Position numbers and translations under genes: made by a program
NCBI GenBank assembly: GCA_035461525.1
Contig: DATHVD010000082.1
Span: forward strand, 1 to 15,748
Direction: 5' to 3'
Length of the DNA: 15,748 nt
Origin: JAIBJN01 sp035461525
GTDB taxonomy: Bacteria > Actinomycetota > Thermoleophilia > Gaiellales > Gaiellaceae
Part shown: in pieces, positions 1 through 7,250 of the stretch
Numbering within the stretch: position 1 is the stretch's first letter
How the letters are laid out: the number at the start of each line of letters is the position of its first letter
Notes under the pieces: generated by a model
Database searches by the model: none
What the model was told of the DNA's origin: nothing
Seen by the model: only the letters and a program-made list of their open reading frames with translations

Positions 1-627
1 GCGCTGCAGATGGCGCAGCTCGGGATCGAGCCCGTGAACCGGGTCCGATTCGCGTTCTGGGGCGCAGAGGAGGACGGGCTCATCGGCTCCCAGCGCTACG
101 TCGACACGCTCCCGAAGAAGGAGCTGAAGTCGATCATGCTCAACCTCAACTTCGACATGGTCGGCTCGCCGAACTTCGTCCGCTTCGTCTACGACGGCGA
201 CGGGTCGGCGTTCGGCGTCTCCGGGCCGAGCGGCTCCGGGCGGATCGAGGCGGTCTTCAACGACTACTTCGCCTCCCAGGGGCTCGCCACCGAGCCGACG
301 GAGTTCGACGGCCGCTCCGACTACGACGCGTTCATCAACGCGGGCATCCCGGCCGGCGGGCTCTTCACCGGCGCCGAGGGGATCAAGACCCCGGAGCAGG
401 CGGCGGTCTACGGCGGCACCGCCGGTGTCGCCTACGACCCCTGCTACCACCAGGCGTGTGACACGATTGCCAACGTGAGCACGACCGCGATCGACGAGAT
501 GTCGGATGCGATCGCGCACGCGACGCTCCTCTTCGCCATGACGAAGTCGTCCGTGAACGGCACCGACCAGGCGTCGAACACCGCCAAGGAGAAGATGCAG
601 TACAAGGGCTCGAAGCTCGAGCGCTAG
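1..627 (+). CDS. M28 family zinc aminopeptidase, 3' part (Streptomyces aminopeptidase-like)
   Basis: The frame is open from base 1, so the gene begins upstream of the window; 208 codons are visible. It is the C-terminal part of a co-catalytic two-zinc aminopeptidase of family M28, which removes N-terminal residues from peptides, usually outside the cell. Counting from the first visible codon, FAFWGAEEDG carries the adjacent general base and zinc-ligand glutamates (E23, E24), NFDMVGS the zinc aspartate (D52), and CYHQACDT the last zinc histidine (H150) between two cysteines likely to form a disulfide. The E-to-D spacing and the DGRSDYDAF...GIPAGGLFTGAE stretch closely match Streptomyces griseus aminopeptidase. 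The first zinc ligands (His and Asp) and any signal peptide lie outside the window. The last ~25 residues are a polar, lysine-rich tail with no recognised motif. The family call is firm; the substrate is unknown. Confidence 0.93.
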   Translation, partial: ALQMAQLGIEPVNRVRFAFWGAEEDGLIGSQRYVDTLPKKELKSIMLNLNFDMVGSPNFVRFVYDGDGSAFGVSGPSGSGRIEAVFNDYFASQGLATEPTEFDGRSDYDAFINAGIPAGGLFTGAEGIKTPEQAAVYGGTAGVAYDPCYHQACDTIANVSTTAIDEMSDAIAHATLLFAMTKSSVNGTDQASNTAKEKMQYKGSKLER

Positions 628-641
628 ACGTATCCCTGCGA

Positions 642-671
642 AGGGGGGCCGGCGGAGAGGCCGGCCCCCTT
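642..671. terminator. Bidirectional hairpin between convergent genes
   Basis: A GC-rich hairpin lies 15 bases past the M28 stop codon and 6 bases from the end of the minus-strand DUF3096 gene. The arms 644-653 and 660-669 pair perfectly (10 bp, GGGGGCCGGC with its complement). A G-T and an A-T pair extend them to 642/671, and the loop is GGAGAG. The right arm ends in CCCCCTT, but there is no real T tract on either side. Placement between two converging 3' ends suggests it ends transcription both ways. Confidence 0.75.
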
Positions 672-676
672 CTCGC

Positions 677-880
677 TCAGAATGCGGCGACGAGCCAGAT
701 GACGCCGATGACCACGAGGTAGGCGGCGACGATGTAGCTCAGGAGCCTCGGCACGGCGAAGATGAGGATGCCGAGGCCGATCGAGACGATCCCGGCGACG
801 AGGAGGGGCCCGTCGGTTCCGCCGCCGTTGTCGTTGCCCGGGTCCGGGAGCTGCGCGAGGAGCGCTGCGAGTGCGTGCAT
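677..880 (-). CDS. Small DUF3096-type membrane protein
   Basis: A 67-residue protein. After a short, polar, glycine-rich stretch (residues ~14-23), two hydrophobic helices follow at about 25-43 and 46-67, separated by a proline-arginine turn (AVPRLLSYIVA). The pattern GIVSIGLGILIF-VPRLLSYIVAAYLVVIGV matches the DUF3096 family: tiny two-helix inner-membrane proteins of unknown function, usually about 50 residues. The ATG at 880 is preceded on its strand by a strong purine-rich ribosome binding site (AAGGGGAAGGA, 5 bases from the start), which fixes the start and shows this short gene is probably real. It stands alone, convergent with the M28 peptidase gene and separated from it by the hairpin. 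No role can be inferred from the neighbours. Confidence 0.8.
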   Translation of the reverse strand: MHALAALLAQLPDPGNDNGGGTDGPLLVAGIVSIGLGILIFAVPRLLSYIVAAYLVVIGVIWLVAAF

Positions 881-954
881 CGTTCCTTCCCCTTTCCGTG
901 AGGTCTCCGCTGGAGTGCCCGCCGGGGGACGACCCGAATCGCGGGGCGCCCGGC

Positions 955-1213
955 TCCGTCTCGCCTACTTCGACGTCTTCACGATCCGCGGCGAGCGGCT
1001 GCTCGGGGACCTCGAGGGCGCGGAACGCGTGGCGCGACCGCGCGCGACGCGTACACGCACTTCCCGATGCTGGTCCGCATCGTCCTGTTCGAGCTCGAGC
1101 CCGTCGCGGCGTTCGCGCTCGGCGGCAGGAGCGCGTTCCACCTGCTCTCGTACTCCCGTGAACCGGAGCCGGATCGAACGGCGGCTCACGGGGAGCTCGG
1201 GCTGACGTCATAG
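955..1213 (+). pseudogene. Possible frameshifted coding remnant (family not recognised)
   Basis: The stretch 881-1302 has no convincing intact gene. Inside it, two plus-strand frames each look coding (G/C at nearly every third position, natural amino-acid mix) for part of the length. From ~955 the frame reads LRLAYFDVFTIRGERLLGDL...ERV. Around 1030-1046 the signal moves to another frame, reading DAYTHFPMLVRIVLFELEP, then AAFALGGRSAFHLLSYSRE, and ending at TAG 1211-1213. No start codon with a ribosome binding site fits. This suggests a decayed gene with one frameshift, but I do not recognise the family, and high-GC DNA easily gives coding-like frames by chance. The remaining bases (881-954, 1214-1302) hold the DUF3096 ribosome binding site and nothing else that I can see. 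Confidence 0.3.
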
Positions 1214-1302
1214 GCGACGCGTCGGCTCGTAATAGCGTGCGACGCCGTCTGGCGCGAACGAAGGCCCGGGCGCTGCGGCGGACCGCCCCGACCGCCCTCG
1301 AG

Positions 1303-1758
1303 CTAGCCGCGGAACTGGAGCTCGTGCCACGACGGCACGGGGGCAAGCTCGAGGAGCGCCCGGCCGCCGTCGGGCTCGCGGTAGCCGAAGTCCGCGGTCT
1401 CCTCGTCCCAGTCCACCTCGAGCAGGTTGTCCTTCACGCGCTGGTCGAGCCAGGCCCCGCGGAAGATGAGCTTGCGGAGCCAGTAGACGAGCGACTCGTC
1501 GTTGACCAGCGCGAGCCGCTCCCAGTGGCGGACGAGGTACTCGCCGAGCCCGCTGCGGGGGTCGTCGATCCTCCCCTGGGCGGTGAGCTCGACCAGGTCG
1601 GCGGTCTCGTCGTGGGCGAGCTCCCCGGGGCCGACGACGCCGAGGCGGACGGCCGCGGCGTTCACGCGTTGCTCGAAGTCGAGCGCGTTGAAGCTGAAGC
1701 GATAGCCGAGGAACTCGACGACGAAGTCGTCGCCCGAGGTGTAGTTCGCGTCGGTCAC
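1303..1758 (-). CDS. Conserved-looking protein of unknown function, 151 aa
   Basis: I do not recognise this family. The protein is acidic, soluble and free of cysteine, with no signal peptide or membrane segment. It opens with VTDANYTSGDDFVVEFLGYRF. The middle (about 60-100) is rich in charged helices with aromatic anchors (LGEYLVRHWERLALVNDESLVYWLRKLIF), and the end is DWDEETADFGYREPDG...VPSWHELQFRG. The same frame stays open far upstream into recJ antisense sequence, but that part has shadow composition. The only in-frame start near the change of composition is GTG at 1758. No Shine-Dalgarno sequence precedes it; a TATTCT hexamer 9 bases upstream suggests a nearly leaderless transcript. It is divergent from recJ across 84 bases, which does not prove a functional link. 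Confidence 0.72.
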   Translation of the reverse strand: MTDANYTSGDDFVVEFLGYRFSFNALDFEQRVNAAAVRLGVVGPGELAHDETADLVELTAQGRIDDPRSGLGEYLVRHWERLALVNDESLVYWLRKLIFRGAWLDQRVKDNLLEVDWDEETADFGYREPDGGRALLELAPVPSWHELQFRG

Positions 1759-1767
1759 CGAGGTCTG

Positions 1768-1773
1768 AGAATA
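1768..1773 (-). promoter_or_regulatory. Putative -10 box (TATTCT) for the unknown gene at 1303-1758
   Basis: On the minus strand TATTCT ends 9 bases before the GTG start. A start site 6-7 bases past the box would leave a leader of about 2-3 bases. No clear -35 hexamer is visible. The lack of any ribosome binding site supports near-leaderless initiation. Confidence 0.45.
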
Positions 1774-1827
1774 GCCGCGGCTGCCGCCGCCGTCCTGCGT
1801 CGCGCGGGGTCTGTCCGACCCGGCCCG

Positions 1828-1833
1828 TAGCGT
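1828..1833 (+). promoter_or_regulatory. Putative -10 box (TAGCGT) for recJ
   Basis: TAGCGT ends 9 bases before the recJ ATG, mirroring the spacing of the divergent gene. A weak GGAAG (1835-1839) between box and start could instead act as a poor ribosome binding site. The box is a minimal TANNNT match in GC-rich DNA, so the call is tentative. Confidence 0.35.
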
Positions 1834-1842
1834 GGAAGCGCG

Positions 1843-3714
1843 ATGTACGAGGGCACCTGGACGCTGCGTCCGTGCCCCCCTGGAGAGGTGCGGGCGCTGG
1901 CCCAGGCGCTCGGGCTCGCCGACGTGACCGCGAGCGTCCTCGTCCGGCGGGGCTACGGCGACCCCGAGACCGCGCGAGCGTTCCTCGCCGCGAAGCCTCC
2001 CGGCCACGACCCCTTCCTCCTCGGGGACGTCGAGGCCGCCTGCGGGCGCATCCGGGACGCGATCTCGGCCGGCCGGCGGATCTGCGTCCACGGCGACTAC
2101 GACGCCGACGGCATCTGCGCCACGGCGCTCGCCGTCACGGCCCTGCGGGCGCTCGGCGCCGACGTCGACTGGCACCTGCCGAGCCGGTTCGAGGAGGGCT
2201 ACGGGGTCGCGGGCGAAACGCTGGCACGGCTCGCGGAGGAGGACTGTGGGCTCCTTCTGACGGTCGACTGCGGGATCACCGCCGTCGACGAGGTCGCCGA
2301 GGCGAAGGCCGCCGGCCTCGAGGTCGTCGTCACCGACCACCACCGCCCCGGCGACGCGCTTCCCGACTGCCCCGTCGTCGCCACGCGCCCCTCCGAGTAC
2401 CCCTTCCCCGAGCTCTGCGGCACCGGAGTCGTCCTGAAGCTCCTCGAGGCGCTCGGGGCCGAGGAGCTCGACCGCCACCTCGACCTCGTCGCGCTGGCGA
2501 CCGTCGCCGACGTCGTCCCGCTCGTGGACGAGAACCGGGCCCTCGTCTCCGCCGGCATGCGCCGCCTCGCACGCACGGACAAGCCCGGCCTACGCGCGCT
2601 CATGCGCGCGGCGGGCGTCGACCCCGCCGCCGTCGACACCGGCTCGATCGCGTTCCGGCTCGCGCCCCGCCTCAACGCCGCGGGCAGGCTCGGGCACCCG
2701 CGGGCGGCACTCGAGCTCCTCCTCACCGAGGACGCGGCCGAGGCGCGGCGCCTCGCCGCGGAGCTGGAGGAGCTGAACCGCGACCGCCAGGCCGTCGAGG
2801 AGCGGATCCTCCGGGACGCGATCCGCCAGGTGGGGGAGTGGCCGGAGCCGCGGCGGCGCCGCCTCGGCTACGTGATCGCGGGCGAGGACTGGCATCGCGG
2901 CGTGATCGGGATCGTCGCCTCGCGGCTCGTGGAGCGGTTCCGACGGCCGGTCGTCCTCGTCGCCGGCGGCGACGGGGAGGGGGAGTGGACCGGCTCCGGG
3001 CGCTCGATACCCGCCTTCGACCTCCACGGCGCCCTCGCCGCCTGCTCGGAGCACCTCGGCCGCTGGGGGGGGCATCGCGCCGCGGCGGGGCTCTCGATCA
3101 GGCCGGAAGACCTCGACGCCTTCGCCGAAGCCTTCGCCGAGCACGCCGCGGGTATCCTCGGCCCGGACGACCTCCGGCCCGTCACGCCCGTGGACGCCGT
3201 CGTCAGCGGGCGGGAGCTCACGCTCGGCCTGTGCGAGGAGCTCGAGCGGCTCGCCCCCTTCGGGCTCGGAAACCCGAACGTGACGCTCCTCGCCGTCGAC
3301 TGCGAGCTCTCCGACCTCGCCGCCGTGGGCGAAGGCAAGCACCTCCGCCTCGGCGTCACCGCGGGTGGCGCCCGCTCGGGCGCGATCGCCTTCGGACACG
3401 GGAGGGCCCTCGACCGCTACCGGCAGCCCGGGCGCTGGGACGTGGCCTTCCGCCTGGCCGCGAACCGCTGGAACGGGACGGTCACGCCGCAGCTCGTCGT
3501 CCGGGAGCTCTTCGCCACGCCCGAGCGCTACCGGGAGCTGCGGCAGGCGCTCCTGGCCGAGTGGAAGGCGGGCCCTACGGCCTGGAGCCCGTGGGCCCGC
3601 ACCGTCTTCGGCGAGCTGGGGCTGGCCGAAGGTGCGCAGGCGTGGCGGCCGCTCGTCGAGTCACCGACTTTCCTCGCCGCCCTGGCGGACGAGCCCTTCG
3701 CGGCCGCCGCCTGA
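1843..3714 (+). CDS. recJ: Single-stranded-DNA-specific exonuclease RecJ
   Basis: RecJ degrades single-stranded DNA 5' to 3' in recombinational, mismatch and base-excision repair, using Mn/Mg ions in the cytoplasm. All DHH-superfamily motifs are present in the 623 residues: VHGDYDADG (82-90, motif I), VDCGIT (141-146, motif II), TDHHRPG (164-170, the DHH motif), ATVADVVPL (219-227, motif IV) and RLAPRLNAAGRLGHP (272-286). The DHHA1 half follows, with GEDWHRGVIGIVASRL (347-362) and GRWGGHRAAAG (406-416). An OB-type region and a C-terminal tail follow to 623. The length is a little above E. coli RecJ and normal for the family. ATG 1843 is the first start in frame and puts MYEGTWTLRP at the N-terminus, as in homologues. 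rel follows after 51 bases with its own promoter-like box. No defect is visible. Confidence 0.97.
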   Translation: MYEGTWTLRPCPPGEVRALAQALGLADVTASVLVRRGYGDPETARAFLAAKPPGHDPFLLGDVEAACGRIRDAISAGRRICVHGDYDADGICATALAVTALRALGADVDWHLPSRFEEGYGVAGETLARLAEEDCGLLLTVDCGITAVDEVAEAKAAGLEVVVTDHHRPGDALPDCPVVATRPSEYPFPELCGTGVVLKLLEALGAEELDRHLDLVALATVADVVPLVDENRALVSAGMRRLARTDKPGLRALMRAAGVDPAAVDTGSIAFRLAPRLNAAGRLGHPRAALELLLTEDAAEARRLAAELEELNRDRQAVEERILRDAIRQVGEWPEPRRRRLGYVIAGEDWHRGVIGIVASRLVERFRRPVVLVAGGDGEGEWTGSGRSIPAFDLHGALAACSEHLGRWGGHRAAAGLSIRPEDLDAFAEAFAEHAAGILGPDDLRPVTPVDAVVSGRELTLGLCEELERLAPFGLGNPNVTLLAVDCELSDLAAVGEGKHLRLGVTAGGARSGAIAFGHGRALDRYRQPGRWDVAFRLAANRWNGTVTPQLVVRELFATPERYRELRQALLAEWKAGPTAWSPWARTVFGELGLAEGAQAWRPLVESPTFLAALADEPFAAAA

Positions 3715-3720
3715 TCTCCG

Positions 3721-3750
3721 CCCGCGCCGCCTGGAGCCCGCGGGCGCGGG
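3721..3750. terminator. Hairpin between recJ and rel
   Basis: Arms CCCGCGCC (3721-3728) and GGCGCGGG (3743-3750) pair perfectly over 8 bp around a 14-base loop, beginning 6 bases past the recJ stop. There is no T tract. The right arm ends 3 bases before the putative rel -10 box, so the hairpin would occupy the -35/spacer region of the rel promoter. It could be a recJ terminator or chance GC pairing. Confidence 0.4.
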
Positions 3751-3753
3751 AGC

Positions 3754-3759
3754 TAAGAT
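3754..3759 (+). promoter_or_regulatory. -10 box (TAAGAT) of rel, leaderless geometry
   Basis: TAAGAT is followed by exactly 6 bases (GAATCC) and then the rel ATG at 3766, so a normal start site about 7 bases past the box would fall on the A of the start codon. The ATG at 3758 overlaps the box and is out of frame, so it is not the start. The only purine run, GGGAG at 3748-3752, is 13 bases from the ATG, too far for a normal ribosome binding site. This supports a leaderless mRNA. Confidence 0.6.
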
Positions 3760-3765
3760 GAATCC

Positions 3766-5976
3766 ATGGCGGGTCAGGTGCTCACCGCATCCGCCGAACG
3801 GCACCACGAGCTCTTCGCCCGGCTCGTTGCCAACGTGGCGGCCTACAACCCCGATGTCGATCGGGACCTTCTCGAGCGCGCGTACCGCTTCGCCTCGGAG
3901 GCGCACGAGCACCAGCAGCGGCGAAGCGGCGAGGACTTCATCCTCCACCCGCTCGGCGTCGCCCAGATCCTCGCCGATCTCCGCCGCGACGACTCCACGA
4001 TCGCCGCCGCGCTCGTCCACGACGTCGTCGAGGACACGAGCGCGACCATCGAGCAGGTGCGCGAGGAGTTCGGAGAGGAGGTCGCGCGACTCGTCGAGGG
4101 CGTGACGAAGCTGACGCGCATCCATTTCCAGAGTCGGGAGCAGGCGCAGGCCGAGAACTACCGCAAGATGATCGTGGCGATGGCGCAGGACCGGCGCGTG
4201 ATCCTGATCAAGCTCGCCGACCGGCTCCACAACATGCGCACGATCGAGTACCTGGGCAAGCAGAAGCAGGTGCAGAAGGCGCGGGAGACGCTCGAGGTGT
4301 ACGCGCCGCTCGCGCACCGCCTCGGCATCCACACGGTCAAGTGGGAGCTCGAGGACCTTGCGTTCCAGACGCTCCACCCCCGCAAGTACGCCGAGATCCA
4401 GGCGATGGTGAACGAGCGCCGCGCCGACCGGGAGAAGTACGTCGAGGGCGCCGGACGGGTGCTGGAGAGGGAGCTCGACAAGGTCGGCATCCCCGCCGAG
4501 ATCTCCTCGCGCGCGAAGCACTTCTACTCCATCTACGAGAAGATGGTGAAGCGCGGGAAGGAGTTCAACGAGATCTACGACCTGACCGCGATGCGCGTCC
4601 TCGTCGACCACGACGGCAAGGAGGGCGAGCGGGACTGCTACGGCGCCCTCGGCGTCATCCACTCGCTCTGGAAGCCCATGCCCGGGCGCTTCAAGGACTA
4701 CGTGGCCATGCCCAAGTTCAACATGTACCGCTCACTGCACACGACGGTGATCGGGCCCGAGGGCAAGCCGCTCGAGATCCAGGTGCGCACGAAGGAGATG
4801 GACGAGACGGCCGAGTACGGCATCGCCGCGCACTGGCTCTACAAGGGCAAGAAGGGCAAGAAGGCGGCCGAGGCCGAGGTCGCCTGGATGAAGCAGCTCG
4901 CCGACTGGCAGCGGGAGGAGTCCGACTCGCGCGAGTTGATGCGCGCGTTCCCGGAGCTCGCCTCCGACGAGGTCTACGTCTTCACGCCCAAGGGCGAGGT
5001 GAAGAGCCTCCCGGCCGGGGCGACGCCGATCGACTTCGCGTACAGCGTGCACACGGACGTCGGCCACCGGACGGTCGGGGCGAAGGCGAACGGCCGCATC
5101 GTCCCGCTCCACTACCGCCTCCAGAGCGGCGACTTCGTCGAGATCCTGACGTCGAAGCAGCCGAGCCGCGGGCCGTCCCGCGACTGGCTCTCGCTCGCCG
5201 CCTCGTCGCGCGCCCGGAACAAGATCCGCCAGTGGTTCAGCCGCGAGACGCGCGAGGTCGCCGAGCAGCGCGGCCGCGAGTCCCTCGAGAACGCGCTCAA
5301 GCAGCACAACCTCCCGTACAAGAAGCTCGCCGGGTCGCCGCTCCTCGCCGAGGTGATCCGCGACATGGGCTTCAAGAAGGCCGAGGACTTCTACCTCGCG
5401 CTCGGCTCCGGCAAGCTCCAGGTCGCCCAGGTCGCGAACAAGGTCCTGCACCGCCTCAAGACCGAGGTCGTGGTCGAGGAGGAGACGCTCCCCCGTCGGC
5501 CGAAGGCGCGCGAGGCCGTCGCGTCGAAGAACTTCGGCATCCACGTGCCCGGCGTCCAGGACGTGCTCGTCCGCCTCGCCAAGTGCTGCACCCCGGTGCC
5601 CGGCGACGGGATCGTCGGCTACATCTCGCTCGGCAAGGGCATCACGATCCACCGGCTCGACTGCCCGAACGTGAAGGCGCTCATGCGCAACCCGGAGCGC
5701 TTTACGCCGGTCGAGTGGGACGGCGGCGCCTCGCAGAGCTTCCGCGTGCAGATCTCGGTCGTCTCCTGGGACCGGCCGCGCCTCCTGGAGGACGTCGCGC
5801 GGACGTTCGCCGAACACGGCGCGAACATCGTCGAGTACGGCGGCCACGTCGAGGATCAGATGGCGAAGAACTGGTACGTGGCCGAGGTCGGGGACATCAA
5901 GGCGCTGCGCGGGCTCCTCGGCGCACTCCGCAACATCGAGTCCGTGTTCGACGCGTATCGGGTGACGCCGTCCTGA
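3766..5976 (+). CDS. rel: Bifunctional (p)ppGpp synthetase/hydrolase (Rel)
   Basis: This is the stringent-response enzyme. It makes (p)ppGpp from ATP and GTP/GDP when ribosomes stall on uncharged tRNA, and hydrolyses it otherwise. The 736 residues show the full long-RSH architecture. The HD hydrolase domain has intact metal residues H61, H85-D86 and D152 (in LVHDVVEDT and KLADRLHN), matching Streptococcus Rel H53, H77-D78 and D144. The synthetase domain has D272 (IYDLTAMRV), RFKD at 308-311 (the RXKD motif typical of bifunctional enzymes) and E337 (LEIQVRTKEM). A TGS domain follows at about 402-464, a helical region, a zinc-finger/CC domain with C607, C608, H629 and C633, and a C-terminal ACT domain (about 660-736). 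Both activities should be functional. Its stop overlaps the next start (TGATG). As the likely only RSH protein it should be essential for (p)ppGpp balance, though the rest of the genome is not visible. Confidence 0.98.
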   Translation: MAGQVLTASAERHHELFARLVANVAAYNPDVDRDLLERAYRFASEAHEHQQRRSGEDFILHPLGVAQILADLRRDDSTIAAALVHDVVEDTSATIEQVREEFGEEVARLVEGVTKLTRIHFQSREQAQAENYRKMIVAMAQDRRVILIKLADRLHNMRTIEYLGKQKQVQKARETLEVYAPLAHRLGIHTVKWELEDLAFQTLHPRKYAEIQAMVNERRADREKYVEGAGRVLERELDKVGIPAEISSRAKHFYSIYEKMVKRGKEFNEIYDLTAMRVLVDHDGKEGERDCYGALGVIHSLWKPMPGRFKDYVAMPKFNMYRSLHTTVIGPEGKPLEIQVRTKEMDETAEYGIAAHWLYKGKKGKKAAEAEVAWMKQLADWQREESDSRELMRAFPELASDEVYVFTPKGEVKSLPAGATPIDFAYSVHTDVGHRTVGAKANGRIVPLHYRLQSGDFVEILTSKQPSRGPSRDWLSLAASSRARNKIRQWFSRETREVAEQRGRESLENALKQHNLPYKKLAGSPLLAEVIRDMGFKKAEDFYLALGSGKLQVAQVANKVLHRLKTEVVVEEETLPRRPKAREAVASKNFGIHVPGVQDVLVRLAKCCTPVPGDGIVGYISLGKGITIHRLDCPNVKALMRNPERFTPVEWDGGASQSFRVQISVVSWDRPRLLEDVARTFAEHGANIVEYGGHVEDQMAKNWYVAEVGDIKALRGLLGALRNIESVFDAYRVTPS

Positions 5977-6662
5977 TGGACGACCGCCGTCTCGCCTTCC
6001 TGCGGGAGCTGGAGCGGGCGGACGAGGAGGTCGCGGCGACGCTCTCGGAGCTCGACGAGCTGTACGCGGAGACGGAGGCCGTCCGGGAGCGCGCGCTCGA
6101 GCTGGAGGCGTTCTTCGGGCGCCTACCGGACGAGCGCGAGGCGGCGGCGGTTCGGATCGAGCGAGCAAAGGCCTCCGTGGTCGAGGCCCGCGCGGCGGCC
6201 GGGGCGGCGGCGGAGGAGCTGCGCGCGGCCGAGGCCGCGGGCGACGAGAAGCGGATCGCGGCTGCCCGGCGCCTCGACGTCCGCGCCCACGACGCCCTCG
6301 GCGTCGCCGAGCGCCGGCTCCGCGAGCTGGAGGCGGCGGCGGCGCGACTCGAGGAGGAGGCGAACGCGGCCGAGCGGGAGGCCCTCGAGCTGGAGGAGCG
6401 AGCTCGTGCTCTGGCTCGCACGCTCGCCGAGCGGCCCCGCCTCGCCCGCGAGGCGGGCGATCCGCCCGGCGCGGGGCTCGAGGGCATCTCCGAGTGGGGG
6501 ACCCGCGCGAGGGCCGCCCTGCTCGTCTCGCGCAGCCAGCTCGCCTCCGAGCGCGAGGCGGTTCTCCGCCAGGCGAACGAGCTCGGAACGCTCGTTCTCG
6601 GCCGGCCCCTCGCCGCGACGAGCGCGGCACGCGTCGCGCGTCTCGTCGAGAGCGAGCTGTAG
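5976..6662 (+). CDS. Coiled-coil protein of unknown function, coupled to rel
   Basis: A 228-residue, very Glu/Ala/Arg-rich protein with no cysteine, signal peptide or membrane segment. Residues ~5-155 are almost continuous helix with heptad-like spacing of Leu/Ala/Val (for example LRELEAAAARLEEEANAAER), a long coiled coil. A GDPPGAGLEGISEWG break at ~160-175 precedes a small helical C-terminal part (about 176-228). The ATG shares its A with the rel TGA (TGATG, one-base overlap), so translation is probably coupled to rel and the two share a transcript. The family is not recognised. The zinc-ribbon coiled-coil family (CT398/DUF164-like) was considered, but the required cysteines are absent. A link to stringent control is suggested only by the tight coupling. 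The gene reads through the whole segment with strong third-position G/C, so it is real. Confidence 0.85.
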   Translation: MDDRRLAFLRELERADEEVAATLSELDELYAETEAVRERALELEAFFGRLPDEREAAAVRIERAKASVVEARAAAGAAAEELRAAEAAGDEKRIAAARRLDVRAHDALGVAERRLRELEAAAARLEEEANAAEREALELEERARALARTLAERPRLAREAGDPPGAGLEGISEWGTRARAALLVSRSQLASEREAVLRQANELGTLVLGRPLAATSAARVARLVESEL

Positions 6663-6700
6663 AGCCGATTCCCTCCTTCGCGAGGTGTCTTCACCCGAAC

Positions 6701-7098
6701 AGGTCACTCAACCTGCACGGCCTCCGCGCCGGCGACCGGGTTCTCGCCGCCGTCGCCGGCCCTGCGGAACGCCACGCGCGAATACGACATGACGGCCCGC
6801 TTCGGCGACGACCTCTGCGTCTTCTGCCGGAGACGAACCTCGAGGGAGCCCTCGCGGTGGCCGAGCGCGTGCGCGGCCTCGTCGAGGAGGCAACGCACCT
6901 CGCGGGCCTGCCGGCCACCGTCTCGATCGGCGTGTTCGCCCACCGTGGAGGCGATGCGACGCCGGACGGCCTCGTCGCCCTCGCGGACGAGGCGGCCTCG
7001 CCGCCAAGACGAGCGGCCGGAACGCGTTCGCGTCCCCGTCGCCGCTGAGCCTCGCAGCGAAGGTCGAGCGCCTGCTCGAGGATCTCCTCGGGGCCTGA
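6701..7098 (+). pseudogene. Decayed GGDEF diguanylate cyclase fragment
   Basis: Pieces of a GGDEF domain (makes cyclic di-GMP from two GTP) follow one another in order but in shifting frames. In one frame, 6701 to ~6760 gives RSLNLHGLRAGDRVLAAVAG, matching the ND-HGH-AGDxVL region. Then 6762 to ~6822 reads LRNATREYDMTARFGDDLCVF in a second frame. From 6821 to ~6995 the first frame resumes with LLPETNLEGALAVAERVRGL and, further on, PATVSIGVFAHRGGD. Finally ~6997-7098 gives LAAKTSGRNAFASPSP and ends at TGA 7096-7098 in the third frame. At least three frame changes are needed. The signature that should read GGDEF/GGEEF is shortened to G-DDL. The first ~80 residues of the domain and any sensor part are missing. 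This is a dead gene, lying directly behind the coiled-coil gene. Confidence 0.85.
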
Positions 7099-7121
7099 GC
7101 CCGGGGGCCCGCGGAAGCCCG

Positions 7122-7213
7122 CTTGTGTTTCACGGACACAAGCTGACAACGCCCGCACCGAGAGGGCCGACGGCGGGCTCGCCGCGGAGAGCCTTGTGCC
7201 CGTGGAACACGAG
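7122..7213. repeat. Nested inverted repeat (18-bp arms, inner stem)
   Basis: The 152 bases between the GGDEF remnant and the GAF gene carry an ordered palindromic structure. The outer arms are GTGTTTCACGGACACAAG (7125-7142) and its inverted copy at 7193-7210, whose complement reads GTGTTCCACGGGCACAAG: 16 of 18 positions match, 50 bases apart. Inside is a second inverted pair, GCCCGC (7151-7156) and GCGGGC (7173-7178). Each outer arm is also a small hairpin by itself: CTTGTGT/ACACAAG at 7122-7142, and CTTGTG/CACGAG at 7193-7213 with one wobble pair. The sequence outside the arms is also loosely inverted. It sits between two converging 3' ends, so it could terminate transcription both ways, or it may be a miniature repeat element. 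No coding content. Confidence 0.7.
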
Positions 7214-7250
7214 GGCCCGCCCGGGCCGGGGGAGGCGCCGGGCGCGGCTG

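Noticed and set aside
1759..2478. N-terminal extension of the minus-strand gene at 1303-1758 into recJ
   Set aside because: The extension is antisense to recJ and changes composition sharply near 1770; no ATG start was seen near the boundary, and GTG 1758 is the first plausible start.
1872..3761. A 629-codon plus-strand frame overlapping recJ
   Set aside because: Arginine-rich out-of-frame translation of recJ, with no domain signature.
4732..6630. A 632-codon minus-strand frame opposite rel
   Set aside because: It lies antisense to rel, which has every catalytic motif intact; the frame has shadow composition and no motif of its own.
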